Shown one piece after another: positions 55,625 to 64,000 of a DNA stretch of 64,000 nt (the stretch's first letter is position 1; every line of letters starts with the position of its first letter). The stretch covers positions 6,200,001 through 6,264,000 of the forward strand of contig NC_079490.1 of NCBI RefSeq assembly GCF_020520425.1, in the 5' to 3' direction. Position numbers and translations under genes: made by a program. This DNA comes from Spinacia oleracea (taxonomy: Eukaryota > Streptophyta > Magnoliopsida > Caryophyllales > Amaranthaceae). The notes under the pieces were generated by a model. It saw only the letters and a list, made by a program, of their open reading frames with translations. It ran no database searches and was not told the origin of the DNA.

Positions 55625-56353
55625 CTACAGAGAATTGAGGAGCATAGAACCAATTTTATAGTAGCATGTATAAGCATCATTCATAACCATCTTCACCTGA
55701 TCAGGTGCTAAAACCCTCACATACTTCGACACAACTTGAACCACACCACTCTGATCACGACTCGAACCATTCACATCCTTGTACGGAACCCCAACAGTCC
55801 GCGCAACCTCCCCCAAGCTCAAACCTTTCATACTCGGCTTCTTCAAAACACGAGCCGCCAAATCATCAGCTTCAACACCATCAACCCAACTAAAATTTGA
55901 ACACATCGTCACCATTTTAGGCATCCGTACAAAGCAAATCTCAGAATTCTGCAGGAAGTTTTTCAGTGATTCAGGAACTTGGTTGTTCATGTAACGCAAG
56001 TGTATGATCAAGCAACGAGATGCACCACATAGGATAAGCAACTCGTAAATTGAGCCATAGAGTAGATCACATTTGGGATTGGTTAATACTTTCAAGTTTG
56101 CTGATGCAGAAGAACAAGAAACATGATCAGTTTCTGAATTTCTAGCAGAAAATTCAAAGGGTAATTCAGAATTATTTATGGTAGTTGGGGTAATTCTTTT
56201 TAAATCTAATCCCAAGATGTCATCTTTGTTAAAATAGGTTGGGATTAACTGGTTTAGAACTCCAGCTGAATCGATTAGCTTTACCTTGAGCCTAAAACCT
56301 TGGATTTCTACCTCATGGTCTCCCATTTTGCTGAGGAATTTTACTGGTATCAT
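55625..56353 (-). CDS. WEX-like exonuclease paralogue lacking catalytic residues
   Basis: 242 residues from MIPVKFLSKMGDHEV. A frame-open ATG exists at 56,398, but a TATA-like stretch at about 56,416-56,425 would place the transcript start below it. Similarity to the neighbour is seen in ILGLDLKRI (against VGLDVEWKP), CLIIHLRYMNNQVPESLKNF, VEADDLAARVL and VMNDAYTCYYKIGSMLL. The DxE motif has become DLK, no Asp stands at the second position of the set (FVRMPKMVTMC) and the YxxxD motif is VMNDAY, so catalysis is not expected. The frame is nevertheless open over 240 codons. It could be a non-catalytic relative or a young pseudogene. Confidence 0.75.
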   Translation of the reverse strand: MIPVKFLSKMGDHEVEIQGFRLKVKLIDSAGVLNQLIPTYFNKDDILGLDLKRITPTTINNSELPFEFSARNSETDHVSCSSASANLKVLTNPKCDLLYGSIYELLILCGASRCLIIHLRYMNNQVPESLKNFLQNSEICFVRMPKMVTMCSNFSWVDGVEADDLAARVLKKPSMKGLSLGEVARTVGVPYKDVNGSSRDQSGVVQVVSKYVRVLAPDQVKMVMNDAYTCYYKIGSMLLNSL

Positions 56354-57445
56354 ATATGAAACTTTTTTGTTGTATGAGAATGAGATATTAACAGTCAATC
56401 AATACCATGTTTTCTTATATATAGGGGTTGGACCGGTATGAGAACTCTAGTTAGGGAATGCATACGGTTTACCGTTTAATGCATGAGTGTCTTGTGGGAT
56501 TCCAGGCTTCATTACTGATGGCTGAATACAGTTCATTGTATAACAGTATTGATAAGTCCACATAATTATGAATTTATCATGGTAAATGTGCAAATGTGCA
56601 ATGAATGTTTAATTAATCCTAGACCAGATCAAAAGGCAGGCCGAGCTGCGAACAAAATTCAGCCCACTAACTCGGGTCAAATTTTGGGCCCTAGCCCGCT
56701 ATTTCGGGTCAAATATACTAGGTTTTTGGGCTAATTTCGGGCCGCATCAATGTAATAACTAGAATTCCATTTTGATTTTCCCAAGAAAACTAAAATCAAA
56801 GCGGACTGGAAAAACATGCCTAAAAATCTGCCCAACCTGTCACTTTTTGGGTCGGGCCAGCAGGCCAGATGACCAGGAGTAGTTATTCCTTATCGGCGTA
56901 TTTATCAACCCTTACGAGAAAAGTTGAGAAAGACAGTCTTAGCGAGAAATGAGAATGCCAAATAATCAATATTATAAACTTTTACTAACCGGTATGAGTA
57001 TAATTACTCCCTCTGTTCCTAATTGTTTGCCCCATAGATAAAATGTGTTTTATTAAGACTTTGGCCAAAATATTGTAATGAAGAGGGGGTATTTGTCTTT
57101 TACAGTTTTATGAATCTATGCTAGTGGGTTATCGGGTGAGGACATACTACTATATAAGAAAATAGGGCAATATTTAGGGGACAGACCAAACAAATAGGGA
57201 TTGATCAGTGTGTGCAAACCACTCTCTCATTACTTCATTAGTACTAACGAGATTCATGGTGTAAGTCACGAAATACCATCAAATCACACGCAAATGATTT
57301 ACATAAATAAAATCTTTCAAGTATACTTGGGATATCCTGGAAAAATAAAGCATGATTCTCAAATAAGATAACAAGTAAATCCTCAGTTATGAACAGTTAC
57401 AACATAGTTCTAAACATCCTTGGCTTAGGATTTGAGATTAATGAA
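56354..57445. other. Spacer with MITE remnants, 3' of BUD31
   Basis: Holds the promoter of the exonuclease paralogue (TATA at about 56,416-56,425, minus strand), a 'gggtcggg/gcccg'-rich repeat remnant (about 56,620-56,880), a Stowaway remnant (57,005-57,210) and the presumed 3' UTR of BUD31. No other gene supported. Confidence 0.45.
57005..57210. mobile_element. Stowaway MITE remnant
   Basis: The left end tactccctctgttcctaatt is a clear Stowaway terminus. The right side ('gggcaatatttaggggacag') keeps part of the inverted repeat but has lost the terminal sequence. Confidence 0.5.
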
Positions 57446-60400
57446 TCAATCCCCACTAGCACAACCCTTACATCCGCAGTGAACACATTCTACAACTTTC
57501 TCCTCTCTCAGATGCTTGGGCACTCGGCAAACACAAGTTGTGCCAAAGTTATGGTCTCGTGGTTGTATGCAACGCAAGCAACATAGACGCTCATATCCTG
57601 GCTGCAATACAAACCCAAAACCAACAAAAACATCAGCAACAGTCAAAAATTGTCTTCCAAAATAGGACATCTCGGGGTAAAATGGAGTCAATGGATATTA
57701 GCAGTGATCAAGCAAAGAGACCACAGTTTAAGGTCACCTCATTGGTTACTTGATGATTTAGGTTGACAAGTAAAACTAAGCCAGCTCTGGCTTTACACCC
57801 CATGACTGAGTACGGTAAAAAAAAATCGCATACAGTGTTTCTAGATGTGCAGAAAAAGAAGGCTGCACTTCCTAAAATGATTTCGTATTGATTTTCCCAT
57901 TATATCTTTGTTATAGTAAGATAGAAGAATGGAGGGAGAGTATGAACATGGTCCACTTATTATAAAAGGGTCTTTAAGTAAAACAACGCCATGTACTTAA
58001 CTATGAGCTAGATAGACAATGTGAATATTACCTACATACTTCTTTTGTCCCCTATTAAATTACCCCGTTTTATATGCTTCATTGATCATCAATGTAGTAG
58101 TTCAAATCTATGTTGTGAAAATATATCATAGTTACCAGAGAAGAGTGTTTTTTTCACTCAACTGGAAGATACAACTCAGTTGAATGGTCTGTATTATATT
58201 GATCTGTGCTAATGCTACAAAGGAATTTGGGATGAGATGAAATGAAAGGGTTTTCTGGTGCTCATTCCTTGAAACAACATTGTGAAAAGAAAGTTCTAAA
58301 TTAGACATGGAAAAAGTCACTGTAGGTGAGTGAATAATCAACTGTGGATTCTTTATTAAACTTTATGTTCTACGTAAAAGAAAGAAATTGAGGAGTTGAG
58401 GCGTGAACTTGGTGGTATTCCATCGACCTCTGATGATAGTACTCAAAGACTCAAAGAAGAATACCTTCAGAAACTAAATGTTCTACTAGGCTGGTCAGTA
58501 CTTTAGTTTGTAAATATTGTTAGAGTTTGATTTTGTTTCCTTTAATCTAAAACTTTCTTCCTTTAAGGTTTCTGGTTGAAAAAGAAACAAGAAGCTAAAG
58601 TTTAAGACAAAGCAGAATAGTGATAAAGCAGCAAGGGGCGCAAGATGGGATACATTTGTATACAAACATAGAAGGATAAATGATGGTTTACAAAGAAGAA
58701 AAAAGTTGTATAACTTTTGTTCACCGTGATTATATTTACATTTTCTGAACTTCTTAGCATCAAAACTGGCCAATTGCAAAGCAAGATTAGGCAAGAGTCT
58801 GAGCAGTCGTGGAAGGCAATGTGGAAAACATTATTGTTCAAAATGTAGTGATTTATACTGATTTTTTGCATGATATGTCGTGGAATGCGGCAGTTCAAAT
58901 GGGAGGTAATCAATACACTTTTTTAATTGTAGAAGCTTTGCAAAAGATAGGTAAACAGAAGAGGGATTAAAAAAAGAACTTTGGAAAAGAAAATATTAGA
59001 GGGGAATGTTTCATATACTTTTTGATAGTGGCATTAATTTACACTTGGATTTAAGGGAAAGACGACGCAAGTTCCATGCTAAAAAAACACTCCAAGAGCA
59101 AAACTCCACGACATTCTCTCGAACATTAACTTGTCTGTCAATGTACGAAGCAAGCGCTGAGTTAAAAGAGATAAAGAGTAACAGTCACGGAGTCTACTTG
59201 AAAGAAATAATATATAGTAGATATTTTCCCATATTACTAGGAGGAGATATCAACAGATTGATTTTAGCCTTCATTACTTTGACCTTTAATTTGTTACTCC
59301 ACTTCCAGTGTTTTTTTATGTAACCATTCCCCATTAAGGAGTTGAGGCATGCACTTGGTGGTATTCCATCTACTTCTGATGATGGTGCTCAAAGACTCAA
59401 AGAAGAATACCTCTAGAAACTAAATGTTCTAGAAGCCAGGTCAGTACCTTAGTTTGTAAATATTGTTATAGTTTGAATTGTTTTTCCTTTAAGCTAAATT
59501 TTTTTCCTTTTAGGTTTCTGAGTTGAAAAAGAAACAAGAAGTTAAAGCTAAAGCTAAAGCTAAAGACAAAACAGAATACTGATTGAGCAGCAAAGGAATC
59601 GCAAGATGAGATACATTCTATACAAACATAGAAGGATAAGTGATGGTAAGGATGCCCTGTTGATGATGATGAGGGGTGTACGAGTGATGAGGAATGGACA
59701 TATGCTAAAGGAAAACTTAGGACATACAAGGACTTTACAAAACAAAGGCTTGTAGATCAACTTCATCCTACAAGTTGTAAAGAGTATCAATTTTAGGAGA
59801 ATCTTTTAGTGTAAACAGTGTTAATGTTTCTGAATATGAGGGTTCTAATTGTGAGTATAATAGCCCGGTGGGCAGCAATGAACATAGAGCAGGAAAAAGG
59901 AAGGTTTCAATAATTCATGAAACCACTCATTTCAGTAAAATGGTTTGGCAAGTAGGTACGAAATTTGGAAATCTTGAAAAATTAAAGAAGCCATGATAAA
60001 TTACAGGATAACAAATGGTTTTCTCTGAGATTTGTCATTGTTGATAAGAAAATGAAAAAGGCAGCTGTGAGGTGCAAGGATGGTTACAACTTCTATGTTT
60101 ATGCTTCTTGGTGTTCTAGAAAATGTACTATGATAGTTCGACCTGTAACAAATGGGCATAAGTGCAGGAGAAGCATACTTAAGAATTCACAAGTTAAGTG
60201 CTATGGGTCGATGAACAGTTCTTGTCAATATTCAAGAAAAAAACTCATTTGCCTGCTTTGGAGTTGCAAGAAGGTGTGAAGACTAGATTTGGTGTGTGTA
60301 TTTCAAGGTGGATTGCTTGTAGGGGCAAAGCAAGTTGCACATAAAATGTTACATGGAAGCATGAAAGAGCATTATGGCAATTGGCAAGCTAGGGAGATAT

Positions 60401-63400
60401 GTAGAGGAGTTAAAGAGGTCAAATACTACAGACCTGTAGATTCTACATGGGACACTCTTTGTATGTTTTGAAAGGGTGTAGGAAATTATTATGCGTGGAT
60501 GGGTGTTTTCTCATAACTTTTCTTGGGCGGTATTATAATTTATTATTGAGTGCAATTGGAAGAGATGCTAATAACCAGATGTGTCTATTATGTTTGAAAG
60601 TTGTTGAAGGTGAAAATAATGATAAGTTGGGAATGGTTTCTTGAACAGGTGAAGCACTGCCTTGCCTTGCCTTGACTGGACTGATCTGGTTGGTCATTTA
60701 TTTCTGATCAACACAAGGTCAACTTTTTTATTTACTCTTTTTTGTTACTATATCATGTTGCTAGTCTTTGCCATTTAAATATTTCTGATCGTATGACTCA
60801 ATAATTTTCATATAGAGCATCGATGCTGGTGTTAAGAAAGTTACCCCAATGCAGTCCACAGTGTGCCAGGCAAATTTATGCAAACTGGAAAAAAGCAAAC
60901 AAAGGTGATGAGATGAAAGAGTTATTTTGGGAAGCAATTTGGTCTTATACGAAGGCTGATTTGGCAGACAAAATGAAAAAAAAAAAATGAAGGTAGTTTC
61001 TCCTACGGCAGCTTCGGACTTTGCAGCTTGTAACCCTAAAACCTTTTGTAGGGCATACATTGAGTCACATTGCACGTTTGATGTGGTTACACGTAATATG
61101 GTAGAAACATTCAATGGGCATATACTGCAGGCAAGGTCAATGCACTTAATTGACATGTTGGAAGAACTAGACTCATGGAAAGATGGGTAGTAAAAAGGTT
61201 TGCTATGAAGAACGTAAAAGATGAAATTTGCCTTAGGATTAGGATAAAACTCGAGCAACGAAAGGTAAACGCAAGATCGTTCTCCGTCTTCAGTCCATGT
61301 ATTCCAAGTGAATGACAAACCGGGCTTTTTTACTGTGATTCTGAAAATGTGTACTTGTAAACTAAGGGATTTAACAGGAATTCCTTGTTCTCATGTCATA
61401 TCAGCTGCAAAATGGTTAAAACATGAAGCCGAAGAATATGTTCACCATTTCCTAAAGAAGGGTACATATTTGGCATCTTATGGTGTTGCAATCATGCCTT
61501 GTGTAAGTGAGAAGTTTTAGCCAGATAAGGTATTTATATTAGATCCACCTCCGGTAAAAATTGGTCTTGGTAAACTAAGAAAATGCAGGAGGAAGGATCC
61601 ATACCAAGATCCTAATAAGGCAGGGAAGCTCACAAGAAATTGTGTTGAAATGTCTTGTTCAGTTTGCAAGTCCAAAGGCCACACAAAAAGGAAATGCCAG
61701 AATAAAGATCATGCTCCTCCCCCCCCCCCCCCCCCCCAACATACACACCCCTAAGAGAGGGAAAAGGCCTAAAGAAGACAATGCTACTTCTTCATTGACA
61801 ACACATATTGAGCTTGAACATTTAGCTGCACCACAATCTGGCAGAGCTAGAGGGACAGGAGGAGGAGGAGGGCGAGGGATCGCATGTGAAAGAGGCAGCA
61901 CAGTGGAAGAAATGGGAAAGGGGGCAGAGGCAGAGGCAGAGGAAGTCTAGGCAAGGTAAGATTCATCTATTTGTTTTTAATGTTTCTCTAAACACCAACT
62001 ATCTTTTGTTCATCACTCTGTTGTTTTTCTATAGGCTCCCGCAGGTGTTGGTATGTATCACTCAACAAGTGGTGAACATATATTAAATGTAAGATTCATA
62101 TCCTTTGCGACCATTGATTTGAATTGCATTCATATAAATTTCTAACTATTTTTTTCTGGCAGCCAAGGAACTTTTCCAGCAATTTCCAAGGAAAAATTCT
62201 AAATCACAATATTTCCTGGTGGACAACAGAGGACCAGGCGCAACTCGATAATCTGTGAACGTTCTCCAACATTGTCATCTTTTTGTTTGAAAAGTTCGTA
62301 AAAGTAGTGAATTGGAAAGCAAGTGTTTGATTAGTAATTCATGAGTAATGCTAGAAGGTGTACTTGGAAAGTTTTATTTTACTATTATTCTGGAATGTTA
62401 TTATTGTTTTCAATTGTGTTTTTGAAGTAAACGTTAGGCGGGCAATTTTATTAAATCAAATCAAGTTTTCCCGGAGTTGTGAAGTTTTGGGGAAATTTGT
62501 CTAGCCATACAAACATCGACTCATTGGTATTCCATCTTGCAATAAGATGAGCCAACATATTACCTGCTCTACGTACATGAAAACACCTAAAAGACTCAAA
62601 ACCGGACATCATCCTATCAATATCCTCACAGAAAAGCATTACAGGAGAGTTGTAATGGAATAACATGAGTTTTTCTTGTTTGTAGTGACTAGGTAGAGGA
62701 GTAATTAAGATTTACTAAAAGCAAATGGGAAAAAATAAAAAACGTAAGTGAGTGAATTACTCTCTCTCATACTGCACATGTAACCTCGAACTTCTGTTCT
62801 GAGTGAGAAGCGAGAACTGTTCGAGGGAAATAGGGATTCTGCACGCAGGAAGAGAAGGTAATTCCTATTTTCATACTTGGACAGGAGGCCCTATGGAATA
62901 AAGGGAAGCGTGTACGTTGTCACACTCCCTGCCTTCCAAAGATGTCCGTACTCCCCAGGCGGAGTGTTTCACGCGTTAGCTGGGCCCCTGATCCGTGTAG
63001 ACTGTGGAGGAAGATTAAAGGGAACTGGGAACATTTTTTTTGTTTTCTTACATAATTTCTAAATTAAATTTGGCAATTTAAAATGTTAAATAAATTTTAG
63101 ACTGGAATATTCTTCTAAGATTCCAACGCCAGTAGCTGATATTTTATTTTTTGCAAAATAGCCTTAAAGTTCGTGATGTAGGTAGCAATTACCTTAGTTT
63201 GTATGTAGTACTCCGTATTATATTCCACACATTTTAGACACTTCGTATTATTTTAAGCCAATTTTCCAATTCTAAAAGTCTGAACGAGTTTCTTGCAACG
63301 ATGCATACATCTAGACCTTCATAACATTGATTTAACAACAATTCTAAACCAAGAAGACTAATCTCTAAACTAATATACCTTCAAATTGAAATAACATAAG

Positions 63401-63840
63401 TTAGGTTGAGATTAAGATCAATATCATACCTTCTTCCACTTAGCAATTAGGTTTCTGTCAGCATAGCCCTGGTCCAAGCAAAACTCATACAGCTCTTTGG
63501 AAATCTCATTCCTTCTATAATAAAGATCATATATGTAGCGGCTCTTCTGGTGAGCAATTTTGAAAATTGGCCACAAAGTTTCACACTTTCTCTTCCCATC
63601 ATGTGTTTCCATTTGAGCTGTCAAAACCAAATAAAATATAAATTGTTCTTGCAACTAATAAATAATTCCAAGATTGAAACGATTACAAACAAAGCGATAA
63701 ATTTAACTTGTCGGGGATTAAAGAGACTAATTGAAATCAAGCAAACCTTCTCTCATCTTAGATTCTAGCTCCTGAAGTGTTGGATCAATCAATTCCCATC
63801 CTTCAGGGTATTTCACTCGATTCGTCTTCACTTTCGGCAT
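57446..63840 (-). CDS. BUD31: BUD31/G10 spliceosomal protein
   Basis: Three coding exons on the minus strand: 63840-63747, 63617-63430 and 57601-57446, all GT/AG, giving 145 residues, the usual BUD31 length. The start is [20 protein letters not shown]. Exon 2 gives [20 protein letters not shown] and [19 protein letters not shown]. Exon 3 begins [20 protein letters not shown] and ends [13 protein letters not shown], with the conserved zinc-binding cysteines. BUD31 is a core component of the activated spliceosome (NineTeen-related complex) and is highly conserved in eukaryotes. All conserved blocks are intact. Intron 1 is 129 bp, but intron 2 is 5,828 bp and filled with transposon and captured sequence on the opposite strand. 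The sequence upstream of the ATG reaches the window edge, so the promoter is incomplete. Confidence 0.95.
58384..58815 (+). pseudogene. Kinesin-4 (KIN-4A/FRA1-like) gene fragment, copy 1
   Basis: Exon-like pieces encode [17 protein letters not shown] followed by [11 protein letters not shown] (58,387-58,490), then a remnant around [11 protein letters not shown] and SDKAA (58,564-58,640), and [18 protein letters not shown] (58,760-58,813). These match the coiled-coil stalk of plant kinesin-4 proteins as I remember them (SELKKKQ, AAKRLQDEIQ, QESEQF). Intron sequence remains between the pieces, with pyrimidine-tract acceptors, so this came from genomic DNA and not from a processed transcript. 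Stops and small shifts are present. Orientation is opposite to BUD31. Confidence 0.75.
59336..59660 (+). pseudogene. Kinesin-4 gene fragment, copy 2
   Basis: A second, similar copy about 950 bp downstream: [19 protein letters not shown], then an intron-like gap ending ccttttag, [17 protein letters not shown] and [14 protein letters not shown]. Compared with copy 1 it has its own stops and a short Lys-Ala (aaagct) expansion. It ends shortly before the MULE transposase remnant. It probably derives from the same capture followed by local duplication. Confidence 0.75.
59660..62260 (+). mobile_element. Decayed MuDR-type Mutator transposase
   Basis: Fragments in order: the N-terminal DNA-binding region ([30 protein letters not shown], then VRCKDG near 60,065), the transposase core start ([15 protein letters not shown] near 60,470-60,510, carrying the first catalytic Asp; then [10 protein letters not shown]), a middle part ([20 protein letters not shown] near 60,870-60,930; [17 protein letters not shown] near 61,090-61,140), a SWIM zinc finger ([16 protein letters not shown] near 61,340-61,400), a CCHC knuckle ([14 protein letters not shown] near 61,650) and a Gly/Arg-rich tail. 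The pieces lie in different frames with several stops and a poly-C run (about 61,719-61,738), so it is inactive. Terminal repeats were not identified. Confidence 0.85.
61719..61738 (+). repeat. Poly-C tract
   Basis: A run of about twenty C in the MULE remnant, just after the CCHC knuckle coding sequence. Confidence 0.85.
62451..62690 (-). pseudogene. RNase H-like fragment of a LINE/reverse-transcriptase gene
   Basis: On the minus strand the translated sequence [17 protein letters not shown], then [18 protein letters not shown] and [10 protein letters not shown], matches the C-terminal RNase H (RVT_3-type) domain common to plant LINE proteins: an H-V-R-R-x-x-N-x-x-A-H-x-x-A core and a W-x-x-x-x-P end. 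No reverse transcriptase lies upstream, so it is a fragment. Confidence 0.6.
62946..63012 (-). pseudogene. Organelle SSU rRNA-like fragment (probably mitochondrial rrn18)
   Basis: 'cgtactccccaggcggagtg', followed by 'tttcacgcgttagctgggcc', is the reverse complement of the conserved bacterial-type SSU rRNA segment containing 'gctaacgcgt' and 'ccgcctggggagtacgg'. The 'gaaacactccgcc' version is what I recall for plant mitochondrial 18S rRNA rather than plastid 16S. Only about 60 bp are recognisable. Likely a nuclear insertion of organelle DNA. Confidence 0.5.
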
Positions 63841-64000
63841 CTTTCAACTGCAAATTTAATGACCCTACAGTGTAATTTTACTGGTAAATTTGAACAAACC
63901 GTTCCTGAGCTAATATGATTTTCAAGTACAATTATAAACTGGGTTTATGCTAATTAGACATAAAACAACACCAAAACAAAGCCGACGATAAACCCTAACA
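63841..64000 (-). promoter_or_regulatory. BUD31 5' leader (partial)
   Basis: Sequence upstream of the BUD31 start codon up to the window edge. On the minus strand it opens with 'tgttagggtttatcgtcggc', a typical plant 5' UTR start with the 'agggttta' (telo-box-like) motif common in translation- and RNA-related genes. A leader intron is possible but not resolved. Confidence 0.45.

Larger units (their letters stand above)
57602..63429 (-). other. Intron 2 of BUD31, expanded by insertions
   Basis: Bounded by a minus-strand donor (aagaag then gtatga at 63,429) and an acceptor (ttgtattgcag at 57,602). Contents from left to right: unassigned AT-rich sequence (57,602-58,380), kinesin-4 fragment copy 1, unassigned sequence, kinesin-4 fragment copy 2, decayed MULE transposase, LINE RNase H scrap, and a short organelle rRNA-like piece. 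Splicing of BUD31 must cross all of this. Confidence 0.85.

Noticed and set aside
55705-55994. Plus-strand frames rich in His, Pro and Ser
   Set aside because: Antisense shadows of the minus-strand exonuclease paralogue.
57538-57753. Plus-strand frame overlapping BUD31 exon 3
   Set aside because: The minus strand gives a clear BUD31 sequence with correct splice sites. The plus-strand frame has no recognisable domain.
63550-63768. Plus-strand frame across BUD31 exons 1-2
   Set aside because: Antisense to confirmed BUD31 coding sequence and spans its intron.
1-64000. tRNA, snoRNA and microRNA genes
   Set aside because: I saw no tRNA arm patterns or convincing stand-alone hairpins outside MITEs. 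The visible hairpins are explained by inverted-repeat transposons.

Overview
The window is plant nuclear DNA, from a flowering plant and most likely a eudicot. The evidence is Ty1/copia LTR retrotransposons, Ac-like hAT, CACTA, Mutator and Stowaway/Tourist elements, GT-AG introns of plant size, and plant-specific gene types (restorer-like PPR, WEX-like exonucleases, an NSR-type RRM protein). The recurring 'tactccgta' motif in AT-rich spacers reminds me of chenopods (spinach, beet, quinoa), but that is a weak impression, not an identification.

The left half (1-32,175) is almost entirely transposable elements. A copia element (A, 1-7,685, its 5' LTR off the window) carries a small hAT MITE in gag and sits inside the 5' LTR of an older SIRE-like copia element (B, 7,686-17,293). 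B also holds a 2.6-kb solo LTR with a perfect 5-bp target duplication. Next come two near-identical Ac-like hAT transposons fused head to tail (17,608-25,433): copy 1 has a complete four-exon transposase model, while copy 2 has lost a splice acceptor and a zinc-ligand histidine. A long-TIR Mutator-like non-autonomous element (about 26,033-27,138) and a near-whole copia element with very short 128-bp LTRs (C, 27,319-32,170) follow.

The right half has the host genes. They are a decayed restorer-like PPR gene (32,721-34,395, +); an RRM protein of NSR/RBPMS type (five coding exons, 39,459-43,185, +) with three MITEs in its introns; a domesticated PIF/Harbinger-derived nuclear protein of the ALP1/At5g12010 type (46,220-47,725, -); an intact DEDDy WEX-like exonuclease (53,671-54,348, +) facing a divergent paralogue without the DEDDy residues (55,625-56,353, -); and the spliceosomal protein BUD31/G10 (three exons, 57,446-63,840, -). 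BUD31 intron 2 is 5.8 kb and contains a decayed MuDR-type transposase, two copies of a kinesin-4 exon-intron fragment, a LINE RNase H scrap and a short organelle SSU rRNA-like fragment. Spacers carry further MITEs, a CACTA derivative and a candidate Pack-MULE (49,235-50,548).

The host genes are unrelated single genes; there is no sign of a cluster or pathway. The most unusual structures are the fused hAT pair, the BUD31 intron with its duplicated kinesin-4 fragments, and the active/inactive exonuclease pair. All assignments come from reading the sequence; no database search was run.
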